Below are positions 1 to 8,795 of a stretch of 64,000 bases of DNA, one piece after another. The notes beneath the pieces are model-generated. The model saw only the letters and a list, made by a program, of their open reading frames with translations. It ran no database searches and had not been told where the DNA came from. The stretch lies in assembly GCF_000716335.1 (NCBI RefSeq), contig NZ_KL591016.1, forward strand, positions 2,999 through 66,998. Reading direction: 5' to 3'. How positions within the stretch are numbered: the stretch's first letter is position 1; each line of letters starts with the position of its first letter. The translations under genes and the position numbers were made by a program. The DNA comes from Streptomyces sp. NRRL S-118. GTDB lineage: Bacteria; Actinomycetota; Actinomycetes; Streptomycetales; Streptomycetaceae.

Positions 1-51
1 GACCTCACCACACTCCTCACCGGCAACGACACCTGGACAGTCGTCGGATAG
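1..51 (+). CDS. 3' end of an unidentified gene
   Basis: An open frame enters from the left edge and stops with TAG at 49-51. Only 16 codons are visible (ends in DTWTVVG). The codons are GC-rich at the third position, and a hairpin terminator follows directly, so it is probably a real C-terminus. The fragment is too short to name a family. Confidence 0.55.
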   Translation, partial: DLTTLLTGNDTWTVVG

Positions 52-81
52 CGGAAGCGAAACCGCTGCGACACGACGAAC

Positions 82-112
82 GAGGGGCGTCCTCCCCGGG
101 AGGGCGCCCCTC
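82..112 (+). terminator. Hairpin terminator after the truncated first gene
   Basis: Outer arms GAGGGGCG (82-89) and CGCCCCTC (105-112) enclose inner arms CCTCCC (91-96) and GGGAGG (98-103). Together they form an almost continuous stem about 30 nt downstream of the stop codon. There is no U-run, which is usual for high-GC actinomycete terminators. Confidence 0.6.
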
Positions 113-116
113 TGGC

Positions 117-167
117 GTGCGCACCCTGTCCGTGTGCGCACCGTGTCCGTGTGCGCACCGTGTCCGT
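117..167. repeat. Three tandem 17-bp repeats
   Basis: The unit GTGCGCACCGTGTCCGT occurs three times end to end (117-133, 134-150, 151-167). The first copy differs by one base. It lies between the terminator and the 3' end of the HxlR gene. Function is unknown; replication slippage is the simplest explanation. Confidence 0.85.
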
Positions 168-239
168 GTCCCGGTTGGACCCGCACGACCGGGTGCGGCC
201 CGCCCGACCCGCAGGGCGGTCGTCACGGCACGGCCGGTA

Positions 240-635
240 TCACCGGTCCAGTGGGCTGTCGGTCTGCTGCTGCTTGGCCCTGTCGTACGCGGCGCGTGCC
301 TCCACGACGTCGCCCAGCCTTCGCTCCGTCCAGCGCGCCAGGCCCCAGACCTGCTCGGCCGCCTCCTTGCCGAGCTGCGTGAGCGAGTAGTCCACCCGCG
401 GCGGGATGACGGGCCGGGCATCGCGGTGGACGAAGCCGTCCCGCTCCAGGGTCTGGAGCGTCTGGGCGAGCATCTTCTCGCTCACCCCTCCGATGGTGCG
501 GCGCAGCTCGCTGAACCGGTACGACCGCTCGAGCAGGGCAGCGAGGACGAGCACGCCCCAGCGGCTGGTGACGTGTTCCAGGACGAGCCGGGAGGGGCAC
601 ATGCGCTCGTTGACATTCGGTGCGCTAACGCTCAT
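240..635 (-). CDS. HxlR-family winged-helix transcriptional regulator
   Basis: 131-aa DNA-binding protein of the HxlR/MarR-like family, which commonly senses reactive electrophiles or redox state and represses a neighbouring oxidoreductase. The order is typical: a short N-terminus with one Cys (residue 13, CPSRLVLEHV), then a helix-turn-helix and wing at about residues 20-95 (RWGVLVLAALLE, RFSELRRTIGGVSEKMLAQTL, LERDGFVHRD), then a C-terminal dimerisation helix. It is transcribed away from the NmrA-type reductase at 730, a classic HxlR arrangement. The ATG at 635 is preceded by AAGG. The 94-bp gap to the neighbour is AT-rich and carries a palindrome likely bound by this protein. A redox-sensing role for Cys13 is inference from relatives such as HypR and QorR. 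Confidence 0.88.
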   Translation of the reverse strand: MSVSAPNVNERMCPSRLVLEHVTSRWGVLVLAALLERSYRFSELRRTIGGVSEKMLAQTLQTLERDGFVHRDARPVIPPRVDYSLTQLGKEAAEQVWGLARWTERRLGDVVEARAAYDRAKQQQTDSPLDR

Positions 636-639
636 GCCA

Positions 640-662
640 GTACCTTACTTCAAAGTGGGTAC
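640..662. promoter_or_regulatory. Probable HxlR operator in the divergent promoter
   Basis: GTACC (640-644) and GGTAC (658-662) form an inverted repeat with a 13-bp centre, and ACTT-CA-AAGT lies at its core. A second, outer pair of perfect 8-bp arms, GCGCTAAC (622-629) and GTTAGCGC (672-679), surrounds it. The block sits 5 bp upstream of the regulator ATG and about 70 bp upstream of the reductase. GTAC half-sites are known for QorR-type HxlR regulators; the assignment here is inferred from position and symmetry. Confidence 0.5.
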
Positions 663-729
663 TTTCAAATAGTTAGCGCTCCCCCTACGGTCGATGGCGA
701 AGCGACAGGAACAGCAACGGAGACCATCC

Positions 730-1593
730 ATGAGCATCGTCATCACCGGCGCCACCGGACAGCTCGGCCGCCTCGTCATCGCCGAGCTGCTGGAGCGGGG
801 TGTCCCGGCGGCCGGTATCGCAGCCGTCGTACGCGACAAGCAGAAGGCCGCCGACCTGGCGGAGCGCGGCATCGAGCTGCGGATCGCCGACTACAACCGG
901 CCCGAGAGCCTGGCCGGCGCGTTCGGGGCCGGTGACCGCGTCCTGCTGATCTCCGGCAGCGAGGTGGGGCAGCGCGTGCCGCAGCACGCCGCCGTCATCA
1001 GCGCGGCCAAGGCGGCGGGCGTCGCGCAGCTCGCGTACACGGGCGTCCTCGGCGGCCCCGACGCGGACTTCGAGCTGGCCGCCGAACACAAGGCGACCGA
1101 GCGACTGATCCTCGACTCCGGTGTGCCGTACACGCTCCTGCGCAACGGCTGGTACACCGAGAACTACACCGCCCGCCTCGCCACGGTCCTGGAGCACGGC
1201 GCCGTCGTGTCCAACACCGGCGAGGGCCGCGTCGCCTCCGCCGCCCGCGCCGACTACGCGGCCGCGGCCGCCGTCGTCCTGACCGGCGAGGGCCACCTGG
1301 GCACGGTGTACGAGCTGAGCGGCGACGTGGCGTGGTCGATGAGCGAGTACGCCGCCGAGGTCACCCGCCGGTCCGGCAGGACGGTGGTCCACCGCGACGT
1401 CCACGCCGAGGCGCATCTCGCGGTGCTCACCGGCGCGGGCGTCCCGGAGCCGTTCGCCGCGATCCTCGTCGACGTCGACGAAGCCATCCGGCGCGGGCGG
1501 CTCGCGGGCACCGGCGGCGACCTGGCGCGGCTGATCGGGCGCCCCACGACGCCGCTCGCCGACACCGTCGCCGAGGCGCTCCGGCAGCTGTGA
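730..1593 (+). CDS. NmrA/QorB-type NAD(P)H-binding reductase
   Basis: 287-aa atypical short-chain dehydrogenase. It begins with the nucleotide-binding loop ITGATGQLGR (residues 4-13). The family includes quinone reductase QorB/YtfG and the redox sensor NmrA, and lacks a full catalytic YxxxK arrangement. Visible family features are the strand after the NAD(P) loop (AGIAAVVRDK), RIADYNRPESL, and the central stretch PYTLLRNGWYTENY that contacts substrate in QorB. I chose the ATG at 730 because GGAGA sits 8 nt upstream; an in-frame ATG at 694 lacks this. It is divergent from the HxlR gene and likely repressed by it. A role in quinone or electrophile detoxification is inferred from the pairing. 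Confidence 0.85.
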   Translation: MSIVITGATGQLGRLVIAELLERGVPAAGIAAVVRDKQKAADLAERGIELRIADYNRPESLAGAFGAGDRVLLISGSEVGQRVPQHAAVISAAKAAGVAQLAYTGVLGGPDADFELAAEHKATERLILDSGVPYTLLRNGWYTENYTARLATVLEHGAVVSNTGEGRVASAARADYAAAAAVVLTGEGHLGTVYELSGDVAWSMSEYAAEVTRRSGRTVVHRDVHAEAHLAVLTGAGVPEPFAAILVDVDEAIRRGRLAGTGGDLARLIGRPTTPLADTVAEALRQL

Positions 1594-1610
1594 CCGCCCC
1601 CACGCAGGCG

Positions 1611-1638
1611 TCATGACCGTATCGCGATACGGGCATGA
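1611..1638. promoter_or_regulatory. 28-bp near-perfect palindrome upstream of the RarD-like gene
   Basis: The core CCGTATCGCGATACGG (1617-1632) is a perfect 16-bp palindrome. The flanks TCATG (1611-1615) and CATGA (1634-1638) continue it with one mismatched pair. It has no loop, so it looks like a dimer-binding operator rather than a terminator. It starts 17 bp after the preceding stop codon and ends 82 bp before the next start. Confidence 0.55.
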
Positions 1639-1720
1639 CAGCCTGTCCCGTCCGGCGCTACCTTCTCCAGAAGGCCCTGGAACCAGCGGCTGCGGAGCAG
1701 GACGGGACAGGAGGCGGTCG

Positions 1721-2821
1721 ATGGCGGCGGCGAAGAATGGCGGCGACCAGCGGGCGGGACTCCTGTACGGGATCGGGGCCTACGGCATGTGGGGCCTGGT
1801 CCCCCTCTTCTGGCCGCTGCTCAAGCCCGCGGGCGCCGTCGAGATCCTGGCCCACCGGATGGTGTGGTCGCTGGCGGTCGTCGGTATCGCGCTCCTCGCG
1901 CTGCGCCGCTGGGGCTGGATACGTGAGCTGCTGCGGCAGCCGCGCAAGCTGGGTCTGATCGCGGTCGCCGCGGCCGTGATCACCGTCAACTGGGGCCTGT
2001 ACATCTGGTCCGTCAACACCGGCCACGTGGTGGAGTCGTCCCTGGGCTACTTCATCAATCCGCTGGTGACCATCGCCCTGGGCGTCCTGCTCCTCAAGGA
2101 GCGGCTGCGGCCCGCCCAGTGGGCGGCGGTGGGGACCGGTTTCGTCGCGGTGGTGGTGCTGACCCTGGGCTACGGGCGTCCGCCGTGGATCTCGCTCACG
2201 CTCGCCTGCTCCTTCGCCGTGTACGGCCTGGTGAAGAAGAAGGTCAATCTGGGCGGCCTGGAGTCGCTGGCCGCCGAGACCGCGATCCAGTTCCTGCCCG
2301 CCCTCGGCTACCTGCTGTGGCTGGGCTCCCAGGGCTCGGCCACCTTCGGTACGCAGGGCCCGGGGCACGCGGCGCTGCTCGCCGCGACGGGTGTGGTCAC
2401 CGCCACGCCGCTGGTGTGCTTCGGCGCCGCGGCGATACGGGTGCCGCTGTCGACGCTCGGGCTGTTGCAGTACCTGGCGCCGATGTTCCAGTTCGGGCTG
2501 GGCATCCTCTACTTCCACGAGGCCATGCCCCCGGAGCGGTGGGCGGGCTTCTCGCTGGTGTGGCTGGCGCTGTCGGTGCTGACGTGGGACGCGCTGCGCA
2601 CGTCGCGGCGTACGCGGGCGGAGGCGGCGCGGCTGGCAGCGGCTGCGCGGGCGTCCCGGCCCGCGCGCCCGGCCGACGCCGGCTCGCCGGGGTCCGGGGA
2701 CTCCCCGGCCACGGCCTCCGAGCCGGCCGCACCGGTGGTTCCGGCGACGGCGGCACCCACGGCTCCGGCGACGGCGGCTCCCGCCGTCGCCGACCCGTCC
2801 GGGCAGGCGCCGCGCCGCTGA
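1721..2821 (+). CDS. rarD: RarD-like EamA-family membrane transporter
   Basis: 366-aa inner-membrane protein of the drug/metabolite transporter superfamily. It shows the RarD landmarks GIGAYGMWGLVPLFWPLL near the N-terminus, AHRMVWSL, ITVNWGLYIWSVN, and ESSLGYFINPLV. About ten hydrophobic helices end near residue 295. A hydrophilic Ala/Pro-rich cytoplasmic tail of about 70 residues follows and is not normal for RarD. The start at 1721 has a clear AGGAGG site 8 nt upstream; the open frame continues to 1613 without a ribosome site. RarD was named for chloramphenicol sensitivity in E. coli, and its true substrate is unsettled. The upstream palindrome suggests control by an unlinked regulator. 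Confidence 0.85.
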   Translation: MAAAKNGGDQRAGLLYGIGAYGMWGLVPLFWPLLKPAGAVEILAHRMVWSLAVVGIALLALRRWGWIRELLRQPRKLGLIAVAAAVITVNWGLYIWSVNTGHVVESSLGYFINPLVTIALGVLLLKERLRPAQWAAVGTGFVAVVVLTLGYGRPPWISLTLACSFAVYGLVKKKVNLGGLESLAAETAIQFLPALGYLLWLGSQGSATFGTQGPGHAALLAATGVVTATPLVCFGAAAIRVPLSTLGLLQYLAPMFQFGLGILYFHEAMPPERWAGFSLVWLALSVLTWDALRTSRRTRAEAARLAAAARASRPARPADAGSPGSGDSPATASEPAAPVVPATAAPTAPATAAPAVADPSGQAPRR

Positions 2822-2827
2822 CCCCCC

Positions 2828-3937
2828 TCAGGTTCGCAGCTCCCCGGCGACCCGCTCCATGACCGCCTTCCAGTGCGTACGGCGCCGTTCGCGCTCCCCG
2901 GCATCCGCCAGGTGCTCCTGGTGGAAGCGGAGCACCGTCTTTCCGGGCCCCGTGGCGGAGACGGCGACCTGGATGGTCGTGCCGCCGTAGGTGACGCGGA
3001 TCCGGTCGCCCGGCCGGTGGCTGCGCACCTCACCGGTGACGCCGTCGGCCGTCTCGTACCGTGCGCCCTTCTCCGTGGGCAGTCCGTCGACCACCCCGAG
3101 CCACAGTGCGACGCCCTCAGGGCTCGCGATGAAGTCCCACACGGCGTCGGCCGGCAGGGGCAGGGTCTTCGACACGCCGATCTCCCAGCCGGCGTCCTTC
3201 GTCAGTCCGGTCGTACCGCTTGCAGGCATCGGGTCTCCTTCCGGTCCGGTGCGGGCGCGATGGGCCCGGACCTTGTGGCGGTTGCCGCACCGTTCCATCG
3301 CGCACCAGCGGCGACGGCCGGGGCGGGAGGTGTCGACGAAGAGCAGGTGGCAGTCGTGGGCGCCGCACTCGCGGATGCGTCGTGCGTACGCGCCGGTGAA
3401 AAGGTCGATCGCGTCGCGGGCGACCGTCGACAGCAGCCCGGTCACCGTCCCGGTACCCGGCACCCACTCCCGCGTGCCGTCGGAGGTCATGCGGACGGCG
3501 AGCGGCGGCCGGGCGGCGCAGGCGTTGAGCACCGCGACATCCGCCGGATCGGGATCGCGGCCGTGGGCGCGGCGGGAGGCGAGGCCGTGCAGGGCGTCGC
3601 GCACCTCCCGTGCGGCGGCCAGGTCCCCGTCGCGGACGTCGAGCCGGAGCCCGGGATCGAGCCGCGAGGCCGCCACCCAGTCCCGCAGCCCGGCCGGGGT
3701 GTCCAGCACCTCGTAGCGCGCGAGCGGGCCGGGACCGCCCGTCGTCAGCAACTCCAGGCACAGCGCGCCCGGGTCGAAGCGGTACGGGCGGCCTTCCGGC
3801 GTACGCAGGACCAGGCCGGGTCCTCCTGCGCCCCGTTCGGCGGCACCCTCCGCGCTCGCCGCGTCCACCCCGCTCGCCCCGCTCGCCCCGCTCGCCGCGC
3901 ACGAAACGTCCGGCGCGTTCGTTGCCCTCTCCCTCAC
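2828..3937 (-). CDS. CGNR zinc-finger (ABATE) regulator fused to an SRPBCC/AHSA1 domain
   Basis: 369-aa protein with two parts. Residues 1-225 are an ABATE domain followed by a CGNR zinc finger (CGAHDCHLLFVDTSRPGRRRWC then MERCGNRHKV), a family of stress-response transcription factors. Residues 237-369 are an SRPBCC (START-like, AHSA1-type) ligand-binding domain (GVSKTLPLPADAVWDFI, ending MERVAGELRT). No stop separates them. An internal ATG at 3229, preceded by AAGGAGA, could also start the SRPBCC domain alone. The chosen start is GTG at 3937, at the edge of a palindrome, with no ribosome site; a -10-like TATATT (3949-3944) suggests leaderless initiation. Its neighbour, divergently transcribed, is a VOC protein. 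A sensor-regulator role for ligands handled by the VOC protein is inference. Confidence 0.75.
   Translation of the reverse strand: MRERATNAPDVSCAASGASGASGVDAASAEGAAERGAGGPGLVLRTPEGRPYRFDPGALCLELLTTGGPGPLARYEVLDTPAGLRDWVAASRLDPGLRLDVRDGDLAAAREVRDALHGLASRRAHGRDPDPADVAVLNACAARPPLAVRMTSDGTREWVPGTGTVTGLLSTVARDAIDLFTGAYARRIRECGAHDCHLLFVDTSRPGRRRWCAMERCGNRHKVRAHRARTGPEGDPMPASGTTGLTKDAGWEIGVSKTLPLPADAVWDFIASPEGVALWLGVVDGLPTEKGARYETADGVTGEVRSHRPGDRIRVTYGGTTIQVAVSATGPGKTVLRFHQEHLADAGERERRRTHWKAVMERVAGELRT
3227..3242 (-). promoter_or_regulatory. Internal ribosome site and start for a stand-alone SRPBCC domain
   Basis: Inside the fusion gene, the minus strand carries GGAAGGAGACCC (3242-3231) one base before an in-frame ATG (3229-3227). 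This is a stronger initiation signal than the upstream GTG has. Ribosomes could make a 133-aa SRPBCC protein in addition to the fusion, or the two were separate genes that lost a stop codon. Confidence 0.5.
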
Positions 3938-3958
3938 GTAACCAATATAAGTGGTTAC
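3938..3958. promoter_or_regulatory. Shared operator and divergent leaderless promoters
   Basis: GTAACCA (3938-3944) and TGGTTAC (3952-3958) are perfect 7-bp arms around ATATAAG. The first base of the CGNR gene (3937) and the first base of the VOC gene (3959) lie exactly at the two ends. The spacer supplies a -10 for each direction: TATAAG (3946-3951) for the VOC gene and TATATT (3949-3944) for the regulator, each 6-7 nt from the start codon. TTGCCC (3922-3927) is a fair -35 for the plus strand with an 18-bp spacer. A dimer bound here would shut both promoters. Confidence 0.7.
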
Positions 3959-4414
3959 ATGACGACGCTCCACTGGAAACTCGTGATCGACGCCTCCGAC
4001 CCGCACGCCCAGGCAGAGTTCTGGGCCCAGGCCCTGGGCTACCTCGTCGAGGACAACTCCGCCCAGATCGCCCGGCTCATCACCCTCGGCCATGTCTCGG
4101 AGGAGCGGGACACCATCGAGGCACACGGCCGACGGGCCTGGCGGGATCTGGTCGCCGTCCGGCATCCGGACGATCCGTACGACGAAGCGACCGGCATCGG
4201 GCACGGACGGCGGCTGCTGTTCCAGCGCGTGCCGGAGGTGAAGACCGTCAAGAACCGTCTCCACCTCGACCTGCACGCCGGCCCCGGGCGGCGGGACGCC
4301 GAGGTGACCCGGCTGGAGGGGCTGGGGGCGACCGTACTGCGCCGGGTGGAGGAACCCGGGGGCGAGTGGACCGTGATGGCCGATCCGGAGGGCAACGAAT
4401 ACTGCGTGCAGTGA
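3959..4414 (+). CDS. VOC-family (glyoxalase/bleomycin-resistance fold) protein
   Basis: 151-aa protein of the vicinal-oxygen-chelate superfamily. The two beta-alpha-beta-beta-beta modules are recognisable by LHWKLVIDASDPHAQAEFWA at the N-terminus, NRLHLDLHAGPGRRDAEV in the middle, and the end motif WTVMADPEGNEYCVQ. Possible metal ligands are His5 and the late Glu of PEGNEYC. Actinobacterial members are mostly uncharacterised dioxygenase-like or resistance proteins. The ATG is the first base after the shared palindrome, with no ribosome site, so translation is probably leaderless. It is expected to be co-regulated with the adjacent CGNR regulator. Confidence 0.82.
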   Translation: MTTLHWKLVIDASDPHAQAEFWAQALGYLVEDNSAQIARLITLGHVSEERDTIEAHGRRAWRDLVAVRHPDDPYDEATGIGHGRRLLFQRVPEVKTVKNRLHLDLHAGPGRRDAEVTRLEGLGATVLRRVEEPGGEWTVMADPEGNEYCVQ

Positions 4415-4475
4415 CATGTAACCGACAGATGAACAGTCCGTCCGGTGAGCGAACGCGCGTGTCCGGAACCGCACC

Positions 4476-5931
<1,456 letters not shown>

Positions 5932-6276
5932 GCGCGGCACTCCCAGCGGCCGGTGGCCGTACGCCCGGGACGTCCCGCGTACGGCCACCGGTATTCACCT
6001 GCCGGCAGGCACCCGGCGGTGCTCACCCACCGGTGCTCACCACCCGGTGCTCACCATCCGGAGTTCGACCGCCGGCCTACGACCGCCGACCTTCACCGAC
6101 CGGCGTTCACCGACCGCCTTCGCCCACCGGCCTTCACCTGCCGGTGAGCAACCGCCGGCTTTCGCCCACCGGCCTTCACCCGCCGGTGAGCAACCGCCGG
6201 CTTTCGCCCACCGGCCTTCACCCGCCGGTGGGCATCCGGCGCCGGGCGACCGCCGGTGGCCGACCGCCGTCCTCCG
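5932..6276. other. Repeat-rich gap between two convergent genes
   Basis: 345 bp without a gene. It is dominated by CACCGG and CCGGTG blocks that are inverted repeats of one another, plus the 42-bp tandem repeats described separately. Many alternative hairpins are possible, so it probably serves as the terminator for both flanking convergent genes. No start codon with a ribosome site was seen. Confidence 0.6.
6119..6230. repeat. Tandem 42-bp repeat, about 2.6 copies
   Basis: The unit begins TTCGCCCACCGGCCTTCACC at 6119, 6161 and 6203 and ends GAGCAACCGCCGGCT. Copies 1 and 2 differ by one base, and the third is cut off near 6230. The period of 42 is a multiple of 3, so both open plus frames read as 14-residue repeats, but neither has a plausible start. 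Degenerate relatives extend upstream to about 6000. Confidence 0.9.
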
Positions 6277-7476
6277 TCACTTCGCGCCGTCGGCGACCTC
6301 GACGAGCCGCTCCGGGCTGACCGCGCCCGCGTACAGCGTGCCGTCGTCCGTCAGCAGGGCGTTGACCAGCCGGGTCTTGAAGATGGTGCCCGAGCCGAAC
6401 TTCCCGGAGACCTTGTCGCCGAGGACGTCCAGGAACCGGTCGGCCTCCGCGGGGACGCCCTCTCCGCTCTCGCCGCCCGGGGCGCTCAGCTGCGCCACGG
6501 CCGTCCAGCCCTCACCGATGACGTTCGGACCGGCGAAGTCCTCCGGCAGGTCCTTGGAGAGGTCCTTCCCGAGATCCTTCGGCATGTCCTTCGGCAGGTC
6601 CTTCGCGAGGCCCTCCGGAAGCTCCTCCGGGGCCTGCGGCTCCTCCGTCACCTTCGCGTCCTTGGGCGGGGCGAACGTCGAGGCGGCCGGCGCGCCGAAG
6701 TCGACCTTCGTGAAGCCCGCGTCGATCGCGGCCTTGCCGCCGCCGCTCGGCATGAGCGTGAACTTCAGCGGGACGCCCTTCTCCGCGTCCACCGCCACCT
6801 TGATGGAGCCGATCGTGGAGCCGCTCTGCTTCGGCTTGATGAGCAGCTGGTACGCGTCGCGCCCGGCGATCCGCGCCGTGCCGTCGACCGTGACCGACGT
6901 CGTGTCGTCGACGGCCTTCAGCGCCTCCTCCGCGAGGCCCTGGGGAGTGGCCTGGAACTCCGGCTCGTGACCGCTGCCCGAGCCCTTGCCGTCCGCGTTC
7001 TTCTCGGTGGAGTGGACCGCTTCCCGGCTTGCGCCGTCGTACGCCCACACGTCCTCGCCGTTGCGGATCAGGCTGTACTCGGCGGCGTCGTCCACGAAGT
7101 CCAGGCGCTGCTTGCCGGGCCCGTCGGCGGCCACCCGAAGGGTGTGCGTGCCGGAGGCGAGCTCCATCAGCTTGCCCACGGCCGGGTCGTCCCCGCCCTC
7201 GCCGCCACCGCCGGCCGCACCGACGAGGCCCTCCAGGCCCGCGAACGACGGCAGCCCCAGGTCCGTCGTGACCTTCACCGTGCCGGACAGCTGCTGCACA
7301 TCCGACGCGGCGATCTTCTCCACCAACTGTTGTGCCGTGATCTGCGGCAGTTCGGGGTCACCGGAGGCCGCGAGCGCCGGGACCAGCCCGATCGTCGCCG
7401 CCGCCACCCCCGCCACCGCGACCGGAACCGCGTACCGCGCCGTCCTCCGGCGCCCCGCGCTGTCGTTCGGTGCCAT
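6277..7476 (-). CDS. LolA-like secreted envelope protein
   Basis: 399-aa exported protein. The N-terminus has a basic stretch (SAGRRRTARY), a hydrophobic core and ALAA-SGDP, which looks like a signal peptide cleaved near residue 37. The body resembles the LolA/DUF2092-like beta-barrel half-shell that holds lipids: TAQQLVEKIAASDVQQLSG, then GTHTLRVAADGPGKQRLDF, and NGEDVWAYDG. Near residues 290-315 is a Lys-Asp-Leu repeat (KDLPKDMPKDLGKDLSKDL) encoded by 12-bp DNA repeats, probably a flexible spacer. Gram-positive LolA-like proteins may act in lipoprotein or lipid handling; the exact role is unknown. It lies just downstream of the polyprenyl synthase on the same strand. Confidence 0.75.
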   Translation of the reverse strand: MAPNDSAGRRRTARYAVPVAVAGVAAATIGLVPALAASGDPELPQITAQQLVEKIAASDVQQLSGTVKVTTDLGLPSFAGLEGLVGAAGGGGEGGDDPAVGKLMELASGTHTLRVAADGPGKQRLDFVDDAAEYSLIRNGEDVWAYDGASREAVHSTEKNADGKGSGSGHEPEFQATPQGLAEEALKAVDDTTSVTVDGTARIAGRDAYQLLIKPKQSGSTIGSIKVAVDAEKGVPLKFTLMPSGGGKAAIDAGFTKVDFGAPAASTFAPPKDAKVTEEPQAPEELPEGLAKDLPKDMPKDLGKDLSKDLPEDFAGPNVIGEGWTAVAQLSAPGGESGEGVPAEADRFLDVLGDKVSGKFGSGTIFKTRLVNALLTDDGTLYAGAVSPERLVEVADGAK

Positions 7477-7600
7477 GTGTGCCTACCTCCGTGGTCAGCG
7501 ATCCTTCCGGTATCCATCTGACCAAGGCGGCACCCCGGGAGGCGTCAGCCCCCGGGCTCAACTTCCGTACTGCTCAGGGATGACCCCGACCCCGAGATCC

Positions 7601-8611
7601 CTAGCCCGCGCGGTGCACCACGAGGTCGCACAGCTCCTCGAGCGCCGCCTTCGCGTAGCACTCCGGCAGCGGCGCCAGCGTCGCCCTCGCGTCCTGGGCG
7701 TACCGCACGGTGTCGCGGCGCGCCAGCTCCAGCGCCGGGTGGACGCGCAGCCGTCGCAGTGCCTCGGCGTGCCGGTCGTCGTCCGTCAGGTCGCTGTCCA
7801 GCAGCGCGACCAGCTCCTGGTCGTCCGCGGTCCCGGACGCCGCCGCCTGCGCGCGCAGGTGGAGCACCGGAAGCGTGGCGATGCCCTCGCGCAGGTCCGT
7901 ACCCGGCGTCTTGCCGGACTCGTGCGAGTCGGACGCGATGTCCAGCAGGTCGTCGGCGAGCTGGAAGGCGACGCCCAGGCGCTCGCCGTACTGCGTGAGG
8001 ATGTCCACCACCTGCTCGTCGGCGCCGGACATCATCGCGCCGAAGCGTCCGGAGACGGCGATCAGCGAGCCGGTCTTGCCGGCGATGACGTCCAGGTAGT
8101 GATCGACCGGGTCGCGCCCGTCGCGCGGGCCCGCGGTCTCCAGGATCTGCCCGGTGACGAGGCGCTCGAACGCCTCCGCCTGGATGCGTACGGCTTCGGG
8201 GCCGAGATCCGCCAGGATGTGTGAAGCCCGAGCGAACAGGAAGTCACCCGTGAGGACGGCCACCGAGTTGCCCCAGCGCGCGTTGGCGCTGGGAACGCCG
8301 CGCCGCACGTCGGCCTCGTCCATGACGTCGTCGTGGTAGAGCGTCGCCAGGTGGGTGAGCTCGACGACCACGGCCGAGGGCACGATCCCGGGGGCGTGCG
8401 GGTCGCCGAACTGCGAGGCGAGCATCACCAGCAGCGGGCGGAAGCGCTTGCCCCCGGCCCGCACCAGGTGCTGGGCGGCCTCGCTGATGAACGGCACGTC
8501 GCTCTTGCAGGCATCGAGGAGCCCTGCCTCGACAGCCGCCAATCCGGTCTGGACATCGGCTTCGAGAGCCTGGTCCCGCACGCTCAGCCCGAACGGCCCG
8601 ACTGCGGTCAC
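7601..8611 (-). CDS. Long-chain polyprenyl diphosphate synthase
   Basis: 336-aa trans-prenyltransferase that condenses isopentenyl diphosphate onto an allylic primer; in this setting it probably makes the menaquinone side chain. Both aspartate-rich motifs are present: the first, LYHDDVMDEADVRRG (residues ~87-101), has DDVMD; the second is FQLADDLLDIASD. GGKRFRP near residue 54 binds the diphosphate. The small residues before the first motif (HLATLYHDD) fit a medium or long product (C35-C45). The start is GTG at 8611 with AGGAGA upstream. In Streptomyces this gene lies near the nuo operon, as here. Product length cannot be read with certainty. Confidence 0.92.
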   Translation of the reverse strand: MTAVGPFGLSVRDQALEADVQTGLAAVEAGLLDACKSDVPFISEAAQHLVRAGGKRFRPLLVMLASQFGDPHAPGIVPSAVVVELTHLATLYHDDVMDEADVRRGVPSANARWGNSVAVLTGDFLFARASHILADLGPEAVRIQAEAFERLVTGQILETAGPRDGRDPVDHYLDVIAGKTGSLIAVSGRFGAMMSGADEQVVDILTQYGERLGVAFQLADDLLDIASDSHESGKTPGTDLREGIATLPVLHLRAQAAASGTADDQELVALLDSDLTDDDRHAEALRRLRVHPALELARRDTVRYAQDARATLAPLPECYAKAALEELCDLVVHRAG

Positions 8612-8795
8612 GAGGGGATCTCCTGTCTGCTGACGATCACACGGATTGTCGATGTGTCGCTGGATTCACTCAAGTCAGCGTATCCGGTCGCCTTTCGATC
8701 ACCGTGGGCGCCTTCCCGCCACCCCCGGTATGTTCAGGATCAGCCGATACGCCCGGAAAAAGGGGTATACATCCGGAACCTTGGTGAGGTCCCCC

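Noticed and set aside
117..167. Iteron-like replication repeats
   Set aside because: Only three copies of 17 bp with no replication gene nearby; a chromosomal slippage repeat is simpler.
6119..6230. A short CRISPR-like array
   Set aside because: The 42-bp units are contiguous with no unique spacers and no cas genes are present.
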